Shown here one piece after another: positions 6,396 through 14,053 of a stretch of DNA of 19,212 nucleotides. The notes under the pieces are model-generated. The model made no database searches. It was not told the origin of the DNA and saw only the letters and a list, made by a program, of their open reading frames with translations. Where the stretch lies: positions 1-19,212 of the forward strand of contig CAKSVR010000038.1 in the NCBI GenBank assembly GCA_934504345.1. Reading direction: 5' to 3'. The position numbers and the translations under genes were made by a program. The stretch's first letter is position 1. Every line of letters starts with the position of its first letter. This DNA comes from an uncultured Agathobaculum sp. (GTDB lineage: Bacteria > Bacillota > Clostridia > Oscillospirales > Butyricicoccaceae).

Positions 6396-6869
6396 TTACT
6401 TCTCGATCCGGATGATCTCGTACTTGACAACGCCGATCGGAGCCTCTACCTCAACGATCGCGCCGACCTTTTTGCCCAGCACAGCCTTGCCGAACGGAGA
6501 TTCGTCGGAGATCTTGCCCTCCATCGGGTCAGCCTCCTGCGAGCCGACGAAGTGGTATTCCTCCTCCTCGTCCTCCTCGATGTCCTTTACGACAAAGCGG
6601 CAGCCGGGAGAAACCTCGTCTGCGGCGTAGCTGTCGCCGGTAACAACGACTGCATTCTTGATGATCTCCTCGAGCTCGGCAATGCGGGAGTACAGCTTGC
6701 CCTGCTCGTTCTTGGCCTCATCGTACTCGGCGTTCTCGGAGAGGTCGCCGAACGAACGTGCTTCTTTCAGCTGTTCAGCAACTTCATCCGCGCGGGTAGT
6801 TTTGAGGTATTCCAGTTCTTCCTTGTATGCGTCCAGACTTTCCTGTGTCAGTTTAATTTCTTTTGCCAT
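6396..6869 (-). CDS. greA: Transcription elongation factor GreA
   Basis: A 157-residue protein of standard GreA length. It enters the RNA polymerase secondary channel and stimulates cleavage of backtracked transcripts. The N-terminal coiled coil (about residues 1-75) carries the tip acidic motif GDLSENAEYD (near 41-50) that positions the catalytic metal. The C-terminal FKBP-like domain ends SPFGKAVLGKKVGAIVEVEAP. An acidic run, IEEDEEEEYHF, near 100 is a local variation. The start ATG 6869 follows AAGAAGGG. It heads a two-gene operon with lysS from a near-consensus promoter. Confidence 0.96.
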   Translation of the reverse strand: MAKEIKLTQESLDAYKEELEYLKTTRADEVAEQLKEARSFGDLSENAEYDEAKNEQGKLYSRIAELEEIIKNAVVVTGDSYAADEVSPGCRFVVKDIEEDEEEEYHFVGSQEADPMEGKISDESPFGKAVLGKKVGAIVEVEAPIGVVKYEIIRIEK

Positions 6870-6928
6870 ATTTGAAAACCCTTCTTACTCAAACGTGATC
6901 GGCTGCTTCGAGCCGTACAGTACACTAT

Positions 6929-6958
6929 ATTATAAGATACCGACCATCATACTGTCAA
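6929..6958 (-). promoter_or_regulatory. SigmaA promoter of greA-lysS
   Basis: On the minus strand, TTGACA (6953-6958) and TATAAT (6929-6934) are both perfect consensus boxes, separated by 18 bases. The transcript would have a leader of about 55 bases containing a small CGGCT/AGCCG hairpin. Confidence 0.9.
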
Positions 6959-7002
6959 GCGATTCGGCCATTTTCTGTCCGATTTTCTCCGCAGCATCCG
7001 AG

Positions 7003-8166
7003 TTATTGCACGATTTCCATTGCTTTTTGAAGCTGCGAGTCGGTTTCCGGCGTCAGGAAGAAAAAGTCCCGTGTCTGCTCGTCGGTGAGCTTCACCTCCG
7101 CATCGGGCGCGATGCCGACATCGGCCAGACTCTTTCCCTTAGGCGTAAAATACTCCTCGACCGACAGGTTGACCGCCGAGCCGTCACTCAGCTCGTAGGT
7201 GCGCTGTGCGCGGCCCTTGCCGGTGGTATGCGTGCCGACGAGCGCGGCGCGGCCGTACTCCTGCAAAGCCGCCGCGAAGAACTCCGCCGCCGAAATGCTC
7301 TGGTCGTCAATGAGGACCGCGATCGGCAGGTCGATGCAGTCCGCATCCGAGCTGTACACGGTTTCCGCGCCGTCTTTCATACGCAGTGTCATGATCGTGC
7401 CCTCGCCGAGCAGCGGATCGAGCGCCTCGCTCATCTCCTTGACGCGGCCGCCGCCGTTGTGGCGCACATCGATGACGAGCGACTGCGCGCCGCTGTCGGT
7501 CAGCGATTGCAGCGCCGCCTTGAACTGCTCCGCGCACCCGCTGTGGAAGTTCTCGATGCGGATATAGCCGACCCTGTCGTTCAGCATTTTTCCCCATGCC
7601 ATCTTCTGCGTGACGAGCGCGCGCTGCATCGTGAGGTCTTTCGTTGTGCCATCCGCCTTTTGTACGGTGACGGTAACGTCCGTTCCCTCCTCGCCCGAAA
7701 TGGCGCTGATGACTGCGCTCGAGCCGTCCTTTTCGACGGTCAGGCCGCCTGTGCCGAGAATGTAATCGCCTTTTTCAATACCGGCCTTTGCCGCCGGTGA
7801 ATCGTCATACACGAGCGTTACGCGGATGCTGGTGTCCGTGCTCGTCACCGACACACCGATGCCGCAGCCCTTGCCCTCGCCGCTCAGGCGGTACGCCTCG
7901 TAGCTCTCCGCCGGGATGTACGACGACCATTTATCGCCCAGTCCGGCGATGTAACCGGTCGCGGCGTAATCCGCCACGCTGTCCTCGTCCAGCTCACCGA
8001 TGTACTTGTCCGACACCAGCCGGTCGATCTCATGCAGCTTGCTGCCGATCGCATGGCTGCTCCAGCCGGTCGCCAGCAGGCAGAGGACTGCCGTCACCGC
8101 GCCCGCCGCCGCACACATCGTCAGCGCCATACGCATCGAAACCTGCATTTCCCGCAGTTTTTTCAT
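7003..8166 (-). CDS. S41-family carboxy-terminal processing peptidase (CtpA-like), membrane-anchored
   Basis: A 387-residue protein with one N-terminal membrane segment (about residues 14-36), so its body faces the outside. A PDZ domain covers about 95-175 (GIGVSV...SPAAKAGIEKGDYILG). The S41 protease core follows, with NRVGYI-type strand DRVGYIRIENF and VIDVRHNGGG. The catalytic Ser lies in DDQSISAAEFF (290-292) and the Lys in TTGKGRAQ (Lys317). These proteases cleave near the C-termini of exported proteins. ATG 8166 follows GAGGAGG. It lies downstream of the M23 hydrolase gene with a terminator between, so it may be partly co-expressed with ftsEX-M23 and may trim an envelope protein. No clear terminator follows it. 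Confidence 0.93.
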   Translation of the reverse strand: MKKLREMQVSMRMALTMCAAAGAVTAVLCLLATGWSSHAIGSKLHEIDRLVSDKYIGELDEDSVADYAATGYIAGLGDKWSSYIPAESYEAYRLSGEGKGCGIGVSVTSTDTSIRVTLVYDDSPAAKAGIEKGDYILGTGGLTVEKDGSSAVISAISGEEGTDVTVTVQKADGTTKDLTMQRALVTQKMAWGKMLNDRVGYIRIENFHSGCAEQFKAALQSLTDSGAQSLVIDVRHNGGGRVKEMSEALDPLLGEGTIMTLRMKDGAETVYSSDADCIDLPIAVLIDDQSISAAEFFAAALQEYGRAALVGTHTTGKGRAQRTYELSDGSAVNLSVEEYFTPKGKSLADVGIAPDAEVKLTDEQTRDFFFLTPETDSQLQKAMEIVQ

Positions 8167-8191
8167 ATCCGTTCCTCCTCACAAGCAAAAA

Positions 8192-8212
8192 GGGAGAGGT
8201 TTTCCCTCTCCC
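8192..8212 (-). terminator. Rho-independent terminator after the M23 hydrolase gene
   Basis: GGGAGAGG (8192-8199) pairs perfectly with CCTCTCCC (8205-8212) around a 5-nt loop. On the minus strand, five Us follow (A-run 8187-8191). It lies between the hydrolase stop and the S41 start and overlaps the latter's leader, so read-through would be needed to feed S41. Confidence 0.85.
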
Positions 8213-8243
8213 CCTATGTATAGCCATATTGCTCAGCAAAATC

Positions 8244-9497
8244 TTAGCTGAAATAGCTCATCGGGCTCTGTGTCGAGCCGTTCACATACACCTCAAAGTG
8301 CAGATGCGGGCCGGTCGAGTTGCCGGTCGAGCCGACTGCGCCGATGCTCTGGCCTGCCGTTACCGTCTGGCCGACCGAAACGTAAATGGCCGACTGGTGG
8401 CCGTAAGCCGTCATAACGCCGCCGCCGTGGTTGATGACCGTGTAGTTGCCGTAGCCGGAAACCCAGCCTGCGGTCGTAACCGTGCCGGAGGCTGCCGCCA
8501 CGATGGACGTGCCGGTCGGCGCCGGAATGTCCTCGCCCTTATGGAACTTGCGGGTGCCGAATATCGGATGGGTACGCCAGCCGTAAGCACTCGAAGCATT
8601 CGTGTAGCCCGGCAGCGGCCATGTGAACGTGCCGCTGTAACGGGTCGCGCCGCTGCTGGTCGTGGTGGTCGTGCTCGAGGAAGCTGCGCTGTTCTTCTTC
8701 TTTGCGGCCGCTGCGGCTGCCGCGGCTGCTGCCGCAGCCTCCTTGCGGGACTGCTCGGCGATCTGGTCGCTTACGGTGTCCATCTCGCTCGTGATGCGCT
8801 CGTACTCGGCCTTCTGTTCCTTCTGATAGGCTTCCAGGCTCTCCTGAAGTGCCTTCTGCTGCTCCTCGCTGGACTTGAGCTCCTCGGCCTTGTAGTTCAG
8901 GTTCTCCTGATACTGCACCTGCTCGTCCTGCGTGGCCTGAAGATCATCGCGCTTCTGCTGGATGTCCTCCTTGGCCGCCGTGTACTCGGCTACGACCTTT
9001 TTGTTGTCGTCCATGATCGCGGAAACGATCTCCAGACGGCTCAGCAGATCGGAAAAGCTGGATGCGTTCAGCAGCACCTCGAGGTAGCTGGCCTCACCCT
9101 GCTCGTAGGTCGTGCGGACGGTTTCCGCGAAACGCTCCTTTTTGCCGTCCAGCGCCACGATAGCGGCATCCAGTTCGGTGGTCTTGACATCGATCTGATC
9201 CTGCAAACGTGCAATGTACGCCGTTACGGTTTCGATCTCTTCCTTGGTCAGCGTGATCTCTTTCTGCAGGGCCGCACGGGTCTTTTCGACCTCGTTCACC
9301 TTGCCGGAAAGCTCGTCGAGCTCGGCCTTGACCGAGGCTTTCTGATCCTCAAGGTCGGACAGCTTGCTTTTCAGCTCCTTGCTGCTCACCGCGCCCGCAT
9401 ACACAAGGCCCGAGGCGATCATCGAGAATACCATCGCTGCGACCAGAATGCCTGCAATGATGCAGGAGATCAGCCGCACGGTTTTCTTTTTCATCAT
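8244..9497 (-). CDS. Secreted coiled-coil M23 peptidoglycan endopeptidase (EnvC/PcsB-like partner of FtsEX)
   Basis: A 417-residue exported protein. A signal peptide covers about residues 1-35 (KKKTVRLISCIIAGILVAA). A long coiled coil runs from about 38 to 250. A tract of twelve alanines and a Ser/Thr linker lead to a C-terminal LytM/M23 zinc peptidase domain. The metal motif HKGED (His319, Asp323) and HLHFEV (His398, His400) are intact, so the enzyme should be active. In other bacteria FtsEX gates coiled-coil hydrolases or activators (PcsB, CwlO, EnvC) at the division site. The coiled coil here is the likely FtsX-binding part. The gene starts 15 bases after ftsX, and AAGGAG overlaps the ftsX stop. 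ATG 9497 is followed by a second ATG. Confidence 0.93.
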   Translation of the reverse strand: MMKKKTVRLISCIIAGILVAAMVFSMIASGLVYAGAVSSKELKSKLSDLEDQKASVKAELDELSGKVNEVEKTRAALQKEITLTKEEIETVTAYIARLQDQIDVKTTELDAAIVALDGKKERFAETVRTTYEQGEASYLEVLLNASSFSDLLSRLEIVSAIMDDNKKVVAEYTAAKEDIQQKRDDLQATQDEQVQYQENLNYKAEELKSSEEQQKALQESLEAYQKEQKAEYERITSEMDTVSDQIAEQSRKEAAAAAAAAAAAAKKKNSAASSSTTTTTSSGATRYSGTFTWPLPGYTNASSAYGWRTHPIFGTRKFHKGEDIPAPTGTSIVAAASGTVTTAGWVSGYGNYTVINHGGGVMTAYGHQSAIYVSVGQTVTAGQSIGAVGSTGNSTGPHLHFEVYVNGSTQSPMSYFS

Positions 9498-9512
9498 ATA
9501 TTTTGTCGCTCC

Positions 9513-10400
9513 TTATACATCCATGAACTTGCGGATGCTCGTCACCGAGCCGCCGATGCCGAACAGCGCGCCTGCACCGCAGTACACGCCGAGCACCCAC
9601 CAGCGCAGCTGCTCGAACGAGAGCAGGTGGAACGAGGACAGCGAAACCGTGCCCGCGATGCTGTACAGCTCGGTGTACAGTCCCCACTCCGCGAGGAAGG
9701 CGAGGCCGCCGGCCACCAGACCGAGCACCATGCCCTCAATGACGAACGGCCAGCGAATGAACCAGTTGGTCGCGCCGACCATCTTCTGAATGGAGATCTC
9801 CGCACGGCGGGCGAACATCGCCAGCTTGACCGTGTTGGAGATGATGAAGATCGAGATAACAGCCAGACCGACGATCATCGCCAGTGCGACGATGTTGAAC
9901 ACGTTCTGGATCTGGATCAGCTTCTGAATGACGTTCTCGTCCGCGCGGACGCTTGCCACGCCGTCCACGCTCTCGATGCGGCTGATGGTCTGCTCCGCCT
10001 GCGTGGAATCGGTCAGCGTGAACACATAGCTGTTGCGGAGCGGATTGTTGTCCTCGTTGTAATCCTCAAGGATAGAGGCATCGTCGCCCAGCTCCTTGCG
10101 GTACTGCTCGAGCGCCACATCGCGGTCCTCGAACTCGATGGTCGCGATGTTGTCGATCTTTTCGAACTCCGATTGCAGCGCTTTTGCCTCGCGTGTGGTG
10201 AGCGAATCGTCTATCCACACCACGATCTGGTTGGACTGCTGCAAGGCCGTGATATTGTTATCAATATTGTACGAAACCAGCGTGACCGTACCTGTCAGCA
10301 GCAGACACGCGACCATAATGACGATCGCCGCCACCGACATAAAGCCATGCTTGAAGATGTTCCGCAGGCCCTCTTTCCAATAATAACCGATCGATCTCAT
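9513..10400 (-). CDS. ftsX: Cell-division ABC-type membrane protein FtsX
   Basis: A 295-residue protein with four predicted membrane helices: about residues 20-43, 168-190, 218-240 and 268-288. A large extracellular loop lies between the first and second, as in FtsX. The motif AMFARRAEISIQKMVGATNWFIRWPF is the typical FtsX/MacB cytoplasmic coupling segment. It transmits FtsE ATP hydrolysis across the membrane to a peptidoglycan hydrolase. Its ATG overlaps the ftsE stop (ATGA, 10397-10400), so translation is coupled. The M23 hydrolase is the next gene. Confidence 0.96.
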   Translation of the reverse strand: MRSIGYYWKEGLRNIFKHGFMSVAAIVIMVACLLLTGTVTLVSYNIDNNITALQQSNQIVVWIDDSLTTREAKALQSEFEKIDNIATIEFEDRDVALEQYRKELGDDASILEDYNEDNNPLRNSYVFTLTDSTQAEQTISRIESVDGVASVRADENVIQKLIQIQNVFNIVALAMIVGLAVISIFIISNTVKLAMFARRAEISIQKMVGATNWFIRWPFVIEGMVLGLVAGGLAFLAEWGLYTELYSIAGTVSLSSFHLLSFEQLRWWVLGVYCGAGALFGIGGSVTSIRKFMDV

Positions 10401-11077
10401 ATCTGATAATACCCACCTGTCTGATCACTGATGACTTCGCCCTTGTCGATGACGACAACGCGCTTTTCAAATTCGTCTACCAGTCCTTTTTCGTGCGTTA
10501 CGATCAGCACGGTCGTGCCGAGCTCGTTGATCTTCTCAAACAGGGTCATCAGCTCGAGAGAGCGGGCCGGATCGAGGTTGCCGGTCGGCTCGTCCGCGAT
10601 GATGAGCCGCGGATTGTTCACCAGCGCACGCGCGATGGCGACACGCTGCTGCTCGCCGCCGGAAAGGTTCATCGGCTTTTCCTGCGCCTTGTCGGCCAGA
10701 CCGACCAGATCGAGCACATACGGCACGCGCTGCTTGATGGCCTTTCCCTTTGCGCCGATGGTACGCATCGCGAACGCAACGTTCTCGTAAACAGTCTTGG
10801 TGTTGATCAGGCGGAAATCCTGATAGACAACGCCCAATGTACGGCGCAGATACGGGATCTGGCGCTTTTTTATGCGGCCGATGTCGTAGTTATTGACGAT
10901 GATGCGGCCCTCGGTCGGGCGGACCTCACCGGTCAGCAGTTTGATGATTGTCGTTTTACCCGAACCTGACGCGCCGACCAGAAAGACGAACTCTCCCTCG
11001 TCCACACGCAGGCTTGCTTTGTTCACGGCACGGTTTCCGTTTTCGTAAACCATGGTGACATTGCTCATTCGTATCAC
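10397..11077 (-). CDS. ftsE: Cell-division ATP-binding protein FtsE
   Basis: A 226-residue ABC ATPase. It has Walker A GASGSGKTT (35-43), a Q-loop in VVYQDFRL (near 86), the signature LSGGEQQRVAIARAL (138-152), Walker B LIIADEPTGNLD (158-169) and a switch His in VTHEKG. These are complete, so it should hydrolyse ATP. I chose the GTG at 11077 (VIRMSNVTMVYENG) because AGGAGG lies at 11085-11090 with 7-nt spacing. The longer frame to 11155 has no ribosome site, lacks family similarity and would begin inside a terminator hairpin. First gene of ftsE-ftsX-M23. Confidence 0.97.
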   Translation of the reverse strand: MIRMSNVTMVYENGNRAVNKASLRVDEGEFVFLVGASGSGKTTIIKLLTGEVRPTEGRIIVNNYDIGRIKKRQIPYLRRTLGVVYQDFRLINTKTVYENVAFAMRTIGAKGKAIKQRVPYVLDLVGLADKAQEKPMNLSGGEQQRVAIARALVNNPRLIIADEPTGNLDPARSLELMTLFEKINELGTTVLIVTHEKGLVDEFEKRVVVIDKGEVISDQTGGYYQI

Positions 11078-11149
11078 AGGCGATCCTCCTCGGTGCCAAA
11101 CGCAGAAAGCGCTGCGGCTCATGCCGTTCCCGCTTTCCTGCAAACAAAA

Positions 11150-11181
11150 AGACAAAGGTGCAGAAACTTACACCTTTGTCT
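11150..11181 (-). terminator. Perfect hairpin: terminator of the CdaR-like gene and 5' end of ftsE mRNA
   Basis: AGACAAAGGTG (11150-11160) pairs perfectly with CACCTTTGTCT (11171-11181), loop 10 nt, followed on the minus strand by TTTTTG. It ends transcription of the upstream regulator. The ftsE -10 box directly abuts it, so the ftsE transcript would also begin within this structure. Confidence 0.75.
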
Positions 11182-11210
11182 ATTATACCAGATATTCATG
11201 CATCGTGCAA
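11182..11210 (-). promoter_or_regulatory. Promoter of ftsE-ftsX-M23
   Basis: On the minus strand, TATAAT (11182-11187) is a perfect -10, with a weak -35 TTGCAC (11205-11210) at 17 bases. The start point would lie about 7 bases downstream, inside the adjoining hairpin. Confidence 0.65.
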
Positions 11211-11278
11211 GCCGACAGCAGACGGCAATATTGCACAATTTACGTTTTTTCTGTGAATATTGTATGAACAAACGACAC

Positions 11279-12370
11279 TTATCGTGTGCCCTCCTCGCGG
11301 CTTGCGAGGTATTTGCGTACCATGAGCGCTACCTTGAACACGATAGCGTGATCGAACTCGCGCAGATCCAGACCGGTCAGCTTTTTGATCTTCTCAAGGC
11401 GGTACACCAGCGTGTTGCGGTGTACGAACAGCTTGCGCGAGGTTTCCGAAACATTCAGGTTGTTCTCAAAGAACTTCTGGATGGTGAACAGCGTTTCCTG
11501 ATCGAGCGAATCGATCGAGCCCTTGCGGAACACCTCGGAGAGGAACATCTCGCACAGCGTGATCGGCAGCTGGTAGATCAGACGGCCGATGCCCAGATTT
11601 TCGAAGCTGATGATGTTCTTTTCGGTATCGAATACCGCGCCGACCTCGATGGCGGTCGTGGCCTCCTTAAAGGACTTTGCGATGTCCTTCATCTGCGAGG
11701 ACACCGAACCGATGCCAATCAGGCACTTGACCGACAGCTCACTCTGGAGCGTTTCCTCGATGGAGCCTGCCAGCTTGATGAGGTCCTTGATCTCACTGCC
11801 GGCCTTGACCTCCTTGACGACAACGATGTCGGTTTCGGAGATATGCAGAACGAAATCCTTCTGCTTGTCCGGGAACATCCCGTTCACAACGTCGATCGCC
11901 GCGACATCCGCCGGCGCCTGCTGGCGCACGAGGAATACCACGCGCGGAACGTCGTTGCCGAAGTGCAGCTCGCGCGACTTGATATAAATATCGCCCGGCA
12001 GGATGTTGTCCAGAATGATATTCTTTACGAACGTCGCCTTGTCGTGCTTTTCGTCATACAGCGTCTTGATATTGTTGATCGACACCGCCACCAGCGAGCA
12101 GATGCTGCGCGCCAGCTCGTCCTCGCCCTGTACAAATACAGCGTATTCCAGACGCGAAGCGCGATCACCCGTTGTATGATAAGTATAGCCGCCGAAGCGA
12201 ACGATCTCACCGGCAAACCCGAGTTCCGTGATCGCTTCCTCCCGCATCTCGCCGATACGGGGCAGATCGGTGCACGCAACTACCGCACCGCTTGCATCAA
12301 CAATGCCGATCGTGCGATCCACCGTATCCTTCATCTGTAAAACAATCGACTGGAACAATCTCGAAGCCAT
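11279..12370 (-). CDS. CdaR/PucR-family transcriptional regulator
   Basis: A 363-residue protein in three parts. The N-terminal sensor region (about 1-130) begins MASRLFQSIVLQMKDTVDRT, like the sugar-diacid-recognition domain. The middle segment is GGDEF-like. The C-terminal PucR-type helix-turn-helix (about residues 300-355) includes FFENNLNVSETSRKLFVHRN and LVYRLEKI. This family activates sugar-diacid, purine-catabolism or other metabolic genes. No target operon lies beside it here, so its ligand is unknown. I chose ATG 12370 because GGAAAGG is about 8 bases upstream; nearby ATG/GTG codons at 12376 and 12379 lie too close. A hairpin terminator follows and a TATAAT promoter precedes it, so it is probably monocistronic. 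Confidence 0.88.
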   Translation of the reverse strand: MASRLFQSIVLQMKDTVDRTIGIVDASGAVVACTDLPRIGEMREEAITELGFAGEIVRFGGYTYHTTGDRASRLEYAVFVQGEDELARSICSLVAVSINNIKTLYDEKHDKATFVKNIILDNILPGDIYIKSRELHFGNDVPRVVFLVRQQAPADVAAIDVVNGMFPDKQKDFVLHISETDIVVVKEVKAGSEIKDLIKLAGSIEETLQSELSVKCLIGIGSVSSQMKDIAKSFKEATTAIEVGAVFDTEKNIISFENLGIGRLIYQLPITLCEMFLSEVFRKGSIDSLDQETLFTIQKFFENNLNVSETSRKLFVHRNTLVYRLEKIKKLTGLDLREFDHAIVFKVALMVRKYLASREEGTR

Positions 12371-12504
12371 TTCCATCACCTTTCCCGTCTTTTTTCACAT
12401 CTCTAATCAGGCGGCCCGGCTTTCCTCCGCGCCTGTCTGCCGTGCCGCTTTGCTCACTGACATTCTTCACAAGAACGCCGTAAGTTCCCTATGCATTTTA
12501 TGTC

Positions 12505-12510
12505 ATTATA
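12505..12510 (-). promoter_or_regulatory. Extended -10 promoter of the CdaR-like gene
   Basis: TGATATAAT on the minus strand is an extended -10 element. The -35 region (TACAAA at 17 bases) is weak. The leader of about 130 bases to the start codon shows no other feature. Confidence 0.6.
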
Positions 12511-12562
12511 TCATAGACCAACGCATTTTTGTACAAAAATTTTAATTTTTTTTGTCGAATTT

Positions 12563-13291
12563 TTAAGTTTTTTCAGTCCGAGAGGCAAGTTTTTCCAATT
12601 CCTCCTCTGTCAGCTCGCGAAATCCGCCGGATTCGAGCGCCGGATCGAGCCACAGCCCGCCCAGCCGCAGGCGTTTGAGCGCCGTCACCGTGCCGCCGAC
12701 TGCCGCGATCATGCGCTTGACCTGATGGTACTTGCCCTCTTTGAGGGTAACGCGCACGCGCAGCTCGGGCTCGGTCTGAAGGATCTCCAGTCCCGCCGGA
12801 CGGCATTCCGTGCCATCCCGCAGGGTCATGCCCTGCTCAAAGCGTGAAACCGCATCCGGCACGAGCACACCGTCTACAACGGCCTCGTACTCCTTTTCGA
12901 CATGGCGGCTGGGGCTCATCAGCGCGTGGCTGAGCGCGCCGTCGTCCGTAACGAGCAGCAGGCCCTCGGTGTCCTTGTCCAGCCGCCCGACCGCGAACAG
13001 GCCGCGCCGGATGTCCGCCGGAAACAGCTCGAGCACGGTGTCGTGCCGCTCGTCCCGGCTGGCCGTGATAACGCCTGCGGGCTTGTTGAGCATATAGTAC
13101 CGCTGCGCGCGATACCGCTGCACTGCGCCGTCCACCGCCGTTTCCGCCCGGTCGGGATCGACCTTGAACGCCGGGTCGCGCTGCGCGGTGCCATCCACCG
13201 TCACGCGGCCCGCCCGAATGAGCGCCTGCACTTCCTTGCGGCTGCCGCAGTTCAGGTGGGACAGCAATTTGTCCAATCGCATCTGTGGCAT
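12563..13291 (-). CDS. RsuA-family pseudouridine synthase
   Basis: A 242-residue protein. It has an N-terminal S4 RNA-binding domain (MRLDKLLSHLNCGSRKEVQALIRAGRVTVDG, about residues 4-34) and the RsuA/RluB/E/F-type catalytic domain. The catalytic Asp lies in GRLDKDTEGLLLVT (near 102-115). KEGKYHQVKRMIAAVGG is the conserved C-terminal motif. It isomerises uridine in rRNA; 16S U516 is the target of RsuA, but the exact site cannot be read from the sequence and a 23S target is possible. The start ATG 13291 follows GGAGGG. No convincing terminator follows; the region after the stop is A/T-rich to 12545. Confidence 0.93.
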   Translation of the reverse strand: MPQMRLDKLLSHLNCGSRKEVQALIRAGRVTVDGTAQRDPAFKVDPDRAETAVDGAVQRYRAQRYYMLNKPAGVITASRDERHDTVLELFPADIRRGLFAVGRLDKDTEGLLLVTDDGALSHALMSPSRHVEKEYEAVVDGVLVPDAVSRFEQGMTLRDGTECRPAGLEILQTEPELRVRVTLKEGKYHQVKRMIAAVGGTVTALKRLRLGGLWLDPALESGGFRELTEEELEKLASRTEKT

Positions 13292-13323
13292 TTTGTTCCC
13301 TCCGCCAATACATTTCTGCTATA

Positions 13324-13352
13324 AGCATACCACTTTTTCGCAAATTGCACAA
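13324..13352 (-). promoter_or_regulatory. Candidate promoter of the RsuA-family gene
   Basis: On the minus strand, TTGTGC (13347-13352) and TATGCT (13324-13329) are 17 bases apart. Just upstream is a palindrome, ATTGCA (13359-13364) with TGCAAT (13372-13377), a possible operator. The spacer 13378-13472 holds nothing else clear. Confidence 0.5.
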
Positions 13353-13472
13353 TAGCTAATTGCAAAAAAAGTGCAATCCCCCGAAACTTACCAATAGATA
13401 CCATAAACCTATGAAAAGTTTTTCGTGGAATTGCACAGTTTTGTCAATTTTCCCCGCATCCAGCCGAAGCTG

Positions 13473-13961
13473 TCATGTCTGCGGCATATCCAGCAGTCCA
13501 TGCACGAACCCATCCGCCTGTGCAGAGCTTATATCTGCCGCGATCAGCCGATTTTTCCGCACCAAAAGGTTGGCTGTCACGCCCTCCTCTCCTGTGGGAT
13601 AGGCCGTCAGCGCGTAGGTGTACAGCGTGGCACGCCTGCCTCGGCTGGGTGTCAGATCGAGTCCCTGTGCCTGCTGGATGGCGTTGTACTGTTCGTATAC
13701 CGCATCGAACTCCTTGGGTATCTGCACCTCGCGGGTGCTGACTGGTTCGGGCTCCACCGACCAGCCGCACCGCTCGAGCAGCGCTACGCGCTCCTCGTTG
13801 GTTTTGAGCTTGGCGCTGAGCGATACGCCCTCCGTGCTGACGGCCGCATCCGCCTGTGCGGTCTTTGGCAGCAGCACCGCCGCACCGACCAGCACCAGCC
13901 CGACCGCGAGCACGCTCACCGCTATCTTCTTCACCGACACCTTTGCCGCAAAAACGATCAT
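13473..13961 (-). CDS. DUF4830 domain protein, membrane-anchored or secreted
   Basis: A 162-residue protein with one N-terminal hydrophobic segment (about residues 12-32, IAVSVLAVGLVLVGAAVLL), so the rest is probably outside the membrane. The DUF4830 pattern follows: TNEERVALLERCGWSVEPEP (about 54-73), VQIPKEFDAVYEQYNAIQ, a TPSRGRRATLYTYALTAYP strand, NLLVRKNRLIAADI, and FVHGLLDMP at the end. The function of this family is not known. The start ATG 13961 has GGAGGG eight bases upstream. It lies between the corA terminator and the RsuA-family promoter and so seems to be transcribed alone, though I find no clear promoter for it. Confidence 0.85.
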   Translation of the reverse strand: MIVFAAKVSVKKIAVSVLAVGLVLVGAAVLLPKTAQADAAVSTEGVSLSAKLKTNEERVALLERCGWSVEPEPVSTREVQIPKEFDAVYEQYNAIQQAQGLDLTPSRGRRATLYTYALTAYPTGEEGVTANLLVRKNRLIAADISSAQADGFVHGLLDMPQT

Positions 13962-14016
13962 GGCATTGTCCCTCCTGCTTTTGGTCTATCGTATGCACAG
14001 AGAGGGCAAAAAAGAA

Positions 14017-14041
14017 CGCCTCCGAGGGTTGCTCGGAAGCG
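14017..14041 (-). terminator. Rho-independent terminator of corA
   Basis: CGCCTCCGAG (14017-14026) pairs with CTCGGAAGCG (14032-14041) with one mismatch around a short loop. On the minus strand it is followed by TTCTTTTTT (A-run 14008-14013). It sits 13 bases after the corA stop. Confidence 0.85.
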
Positions 14042-14053
14042 CAGCTTGCAGTT

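Noticed and set aside
7788..10406. Very long plus-strand frame (872 codons) opposite the S41, M23 and ftsX genes
   Set aside because: It is low-complexity, Arg/His/Leu-rich, has no family resemblance and no ribosome site, and is wholly antisense to three genes with clear motifs. It arises from GC-rich codon bias.
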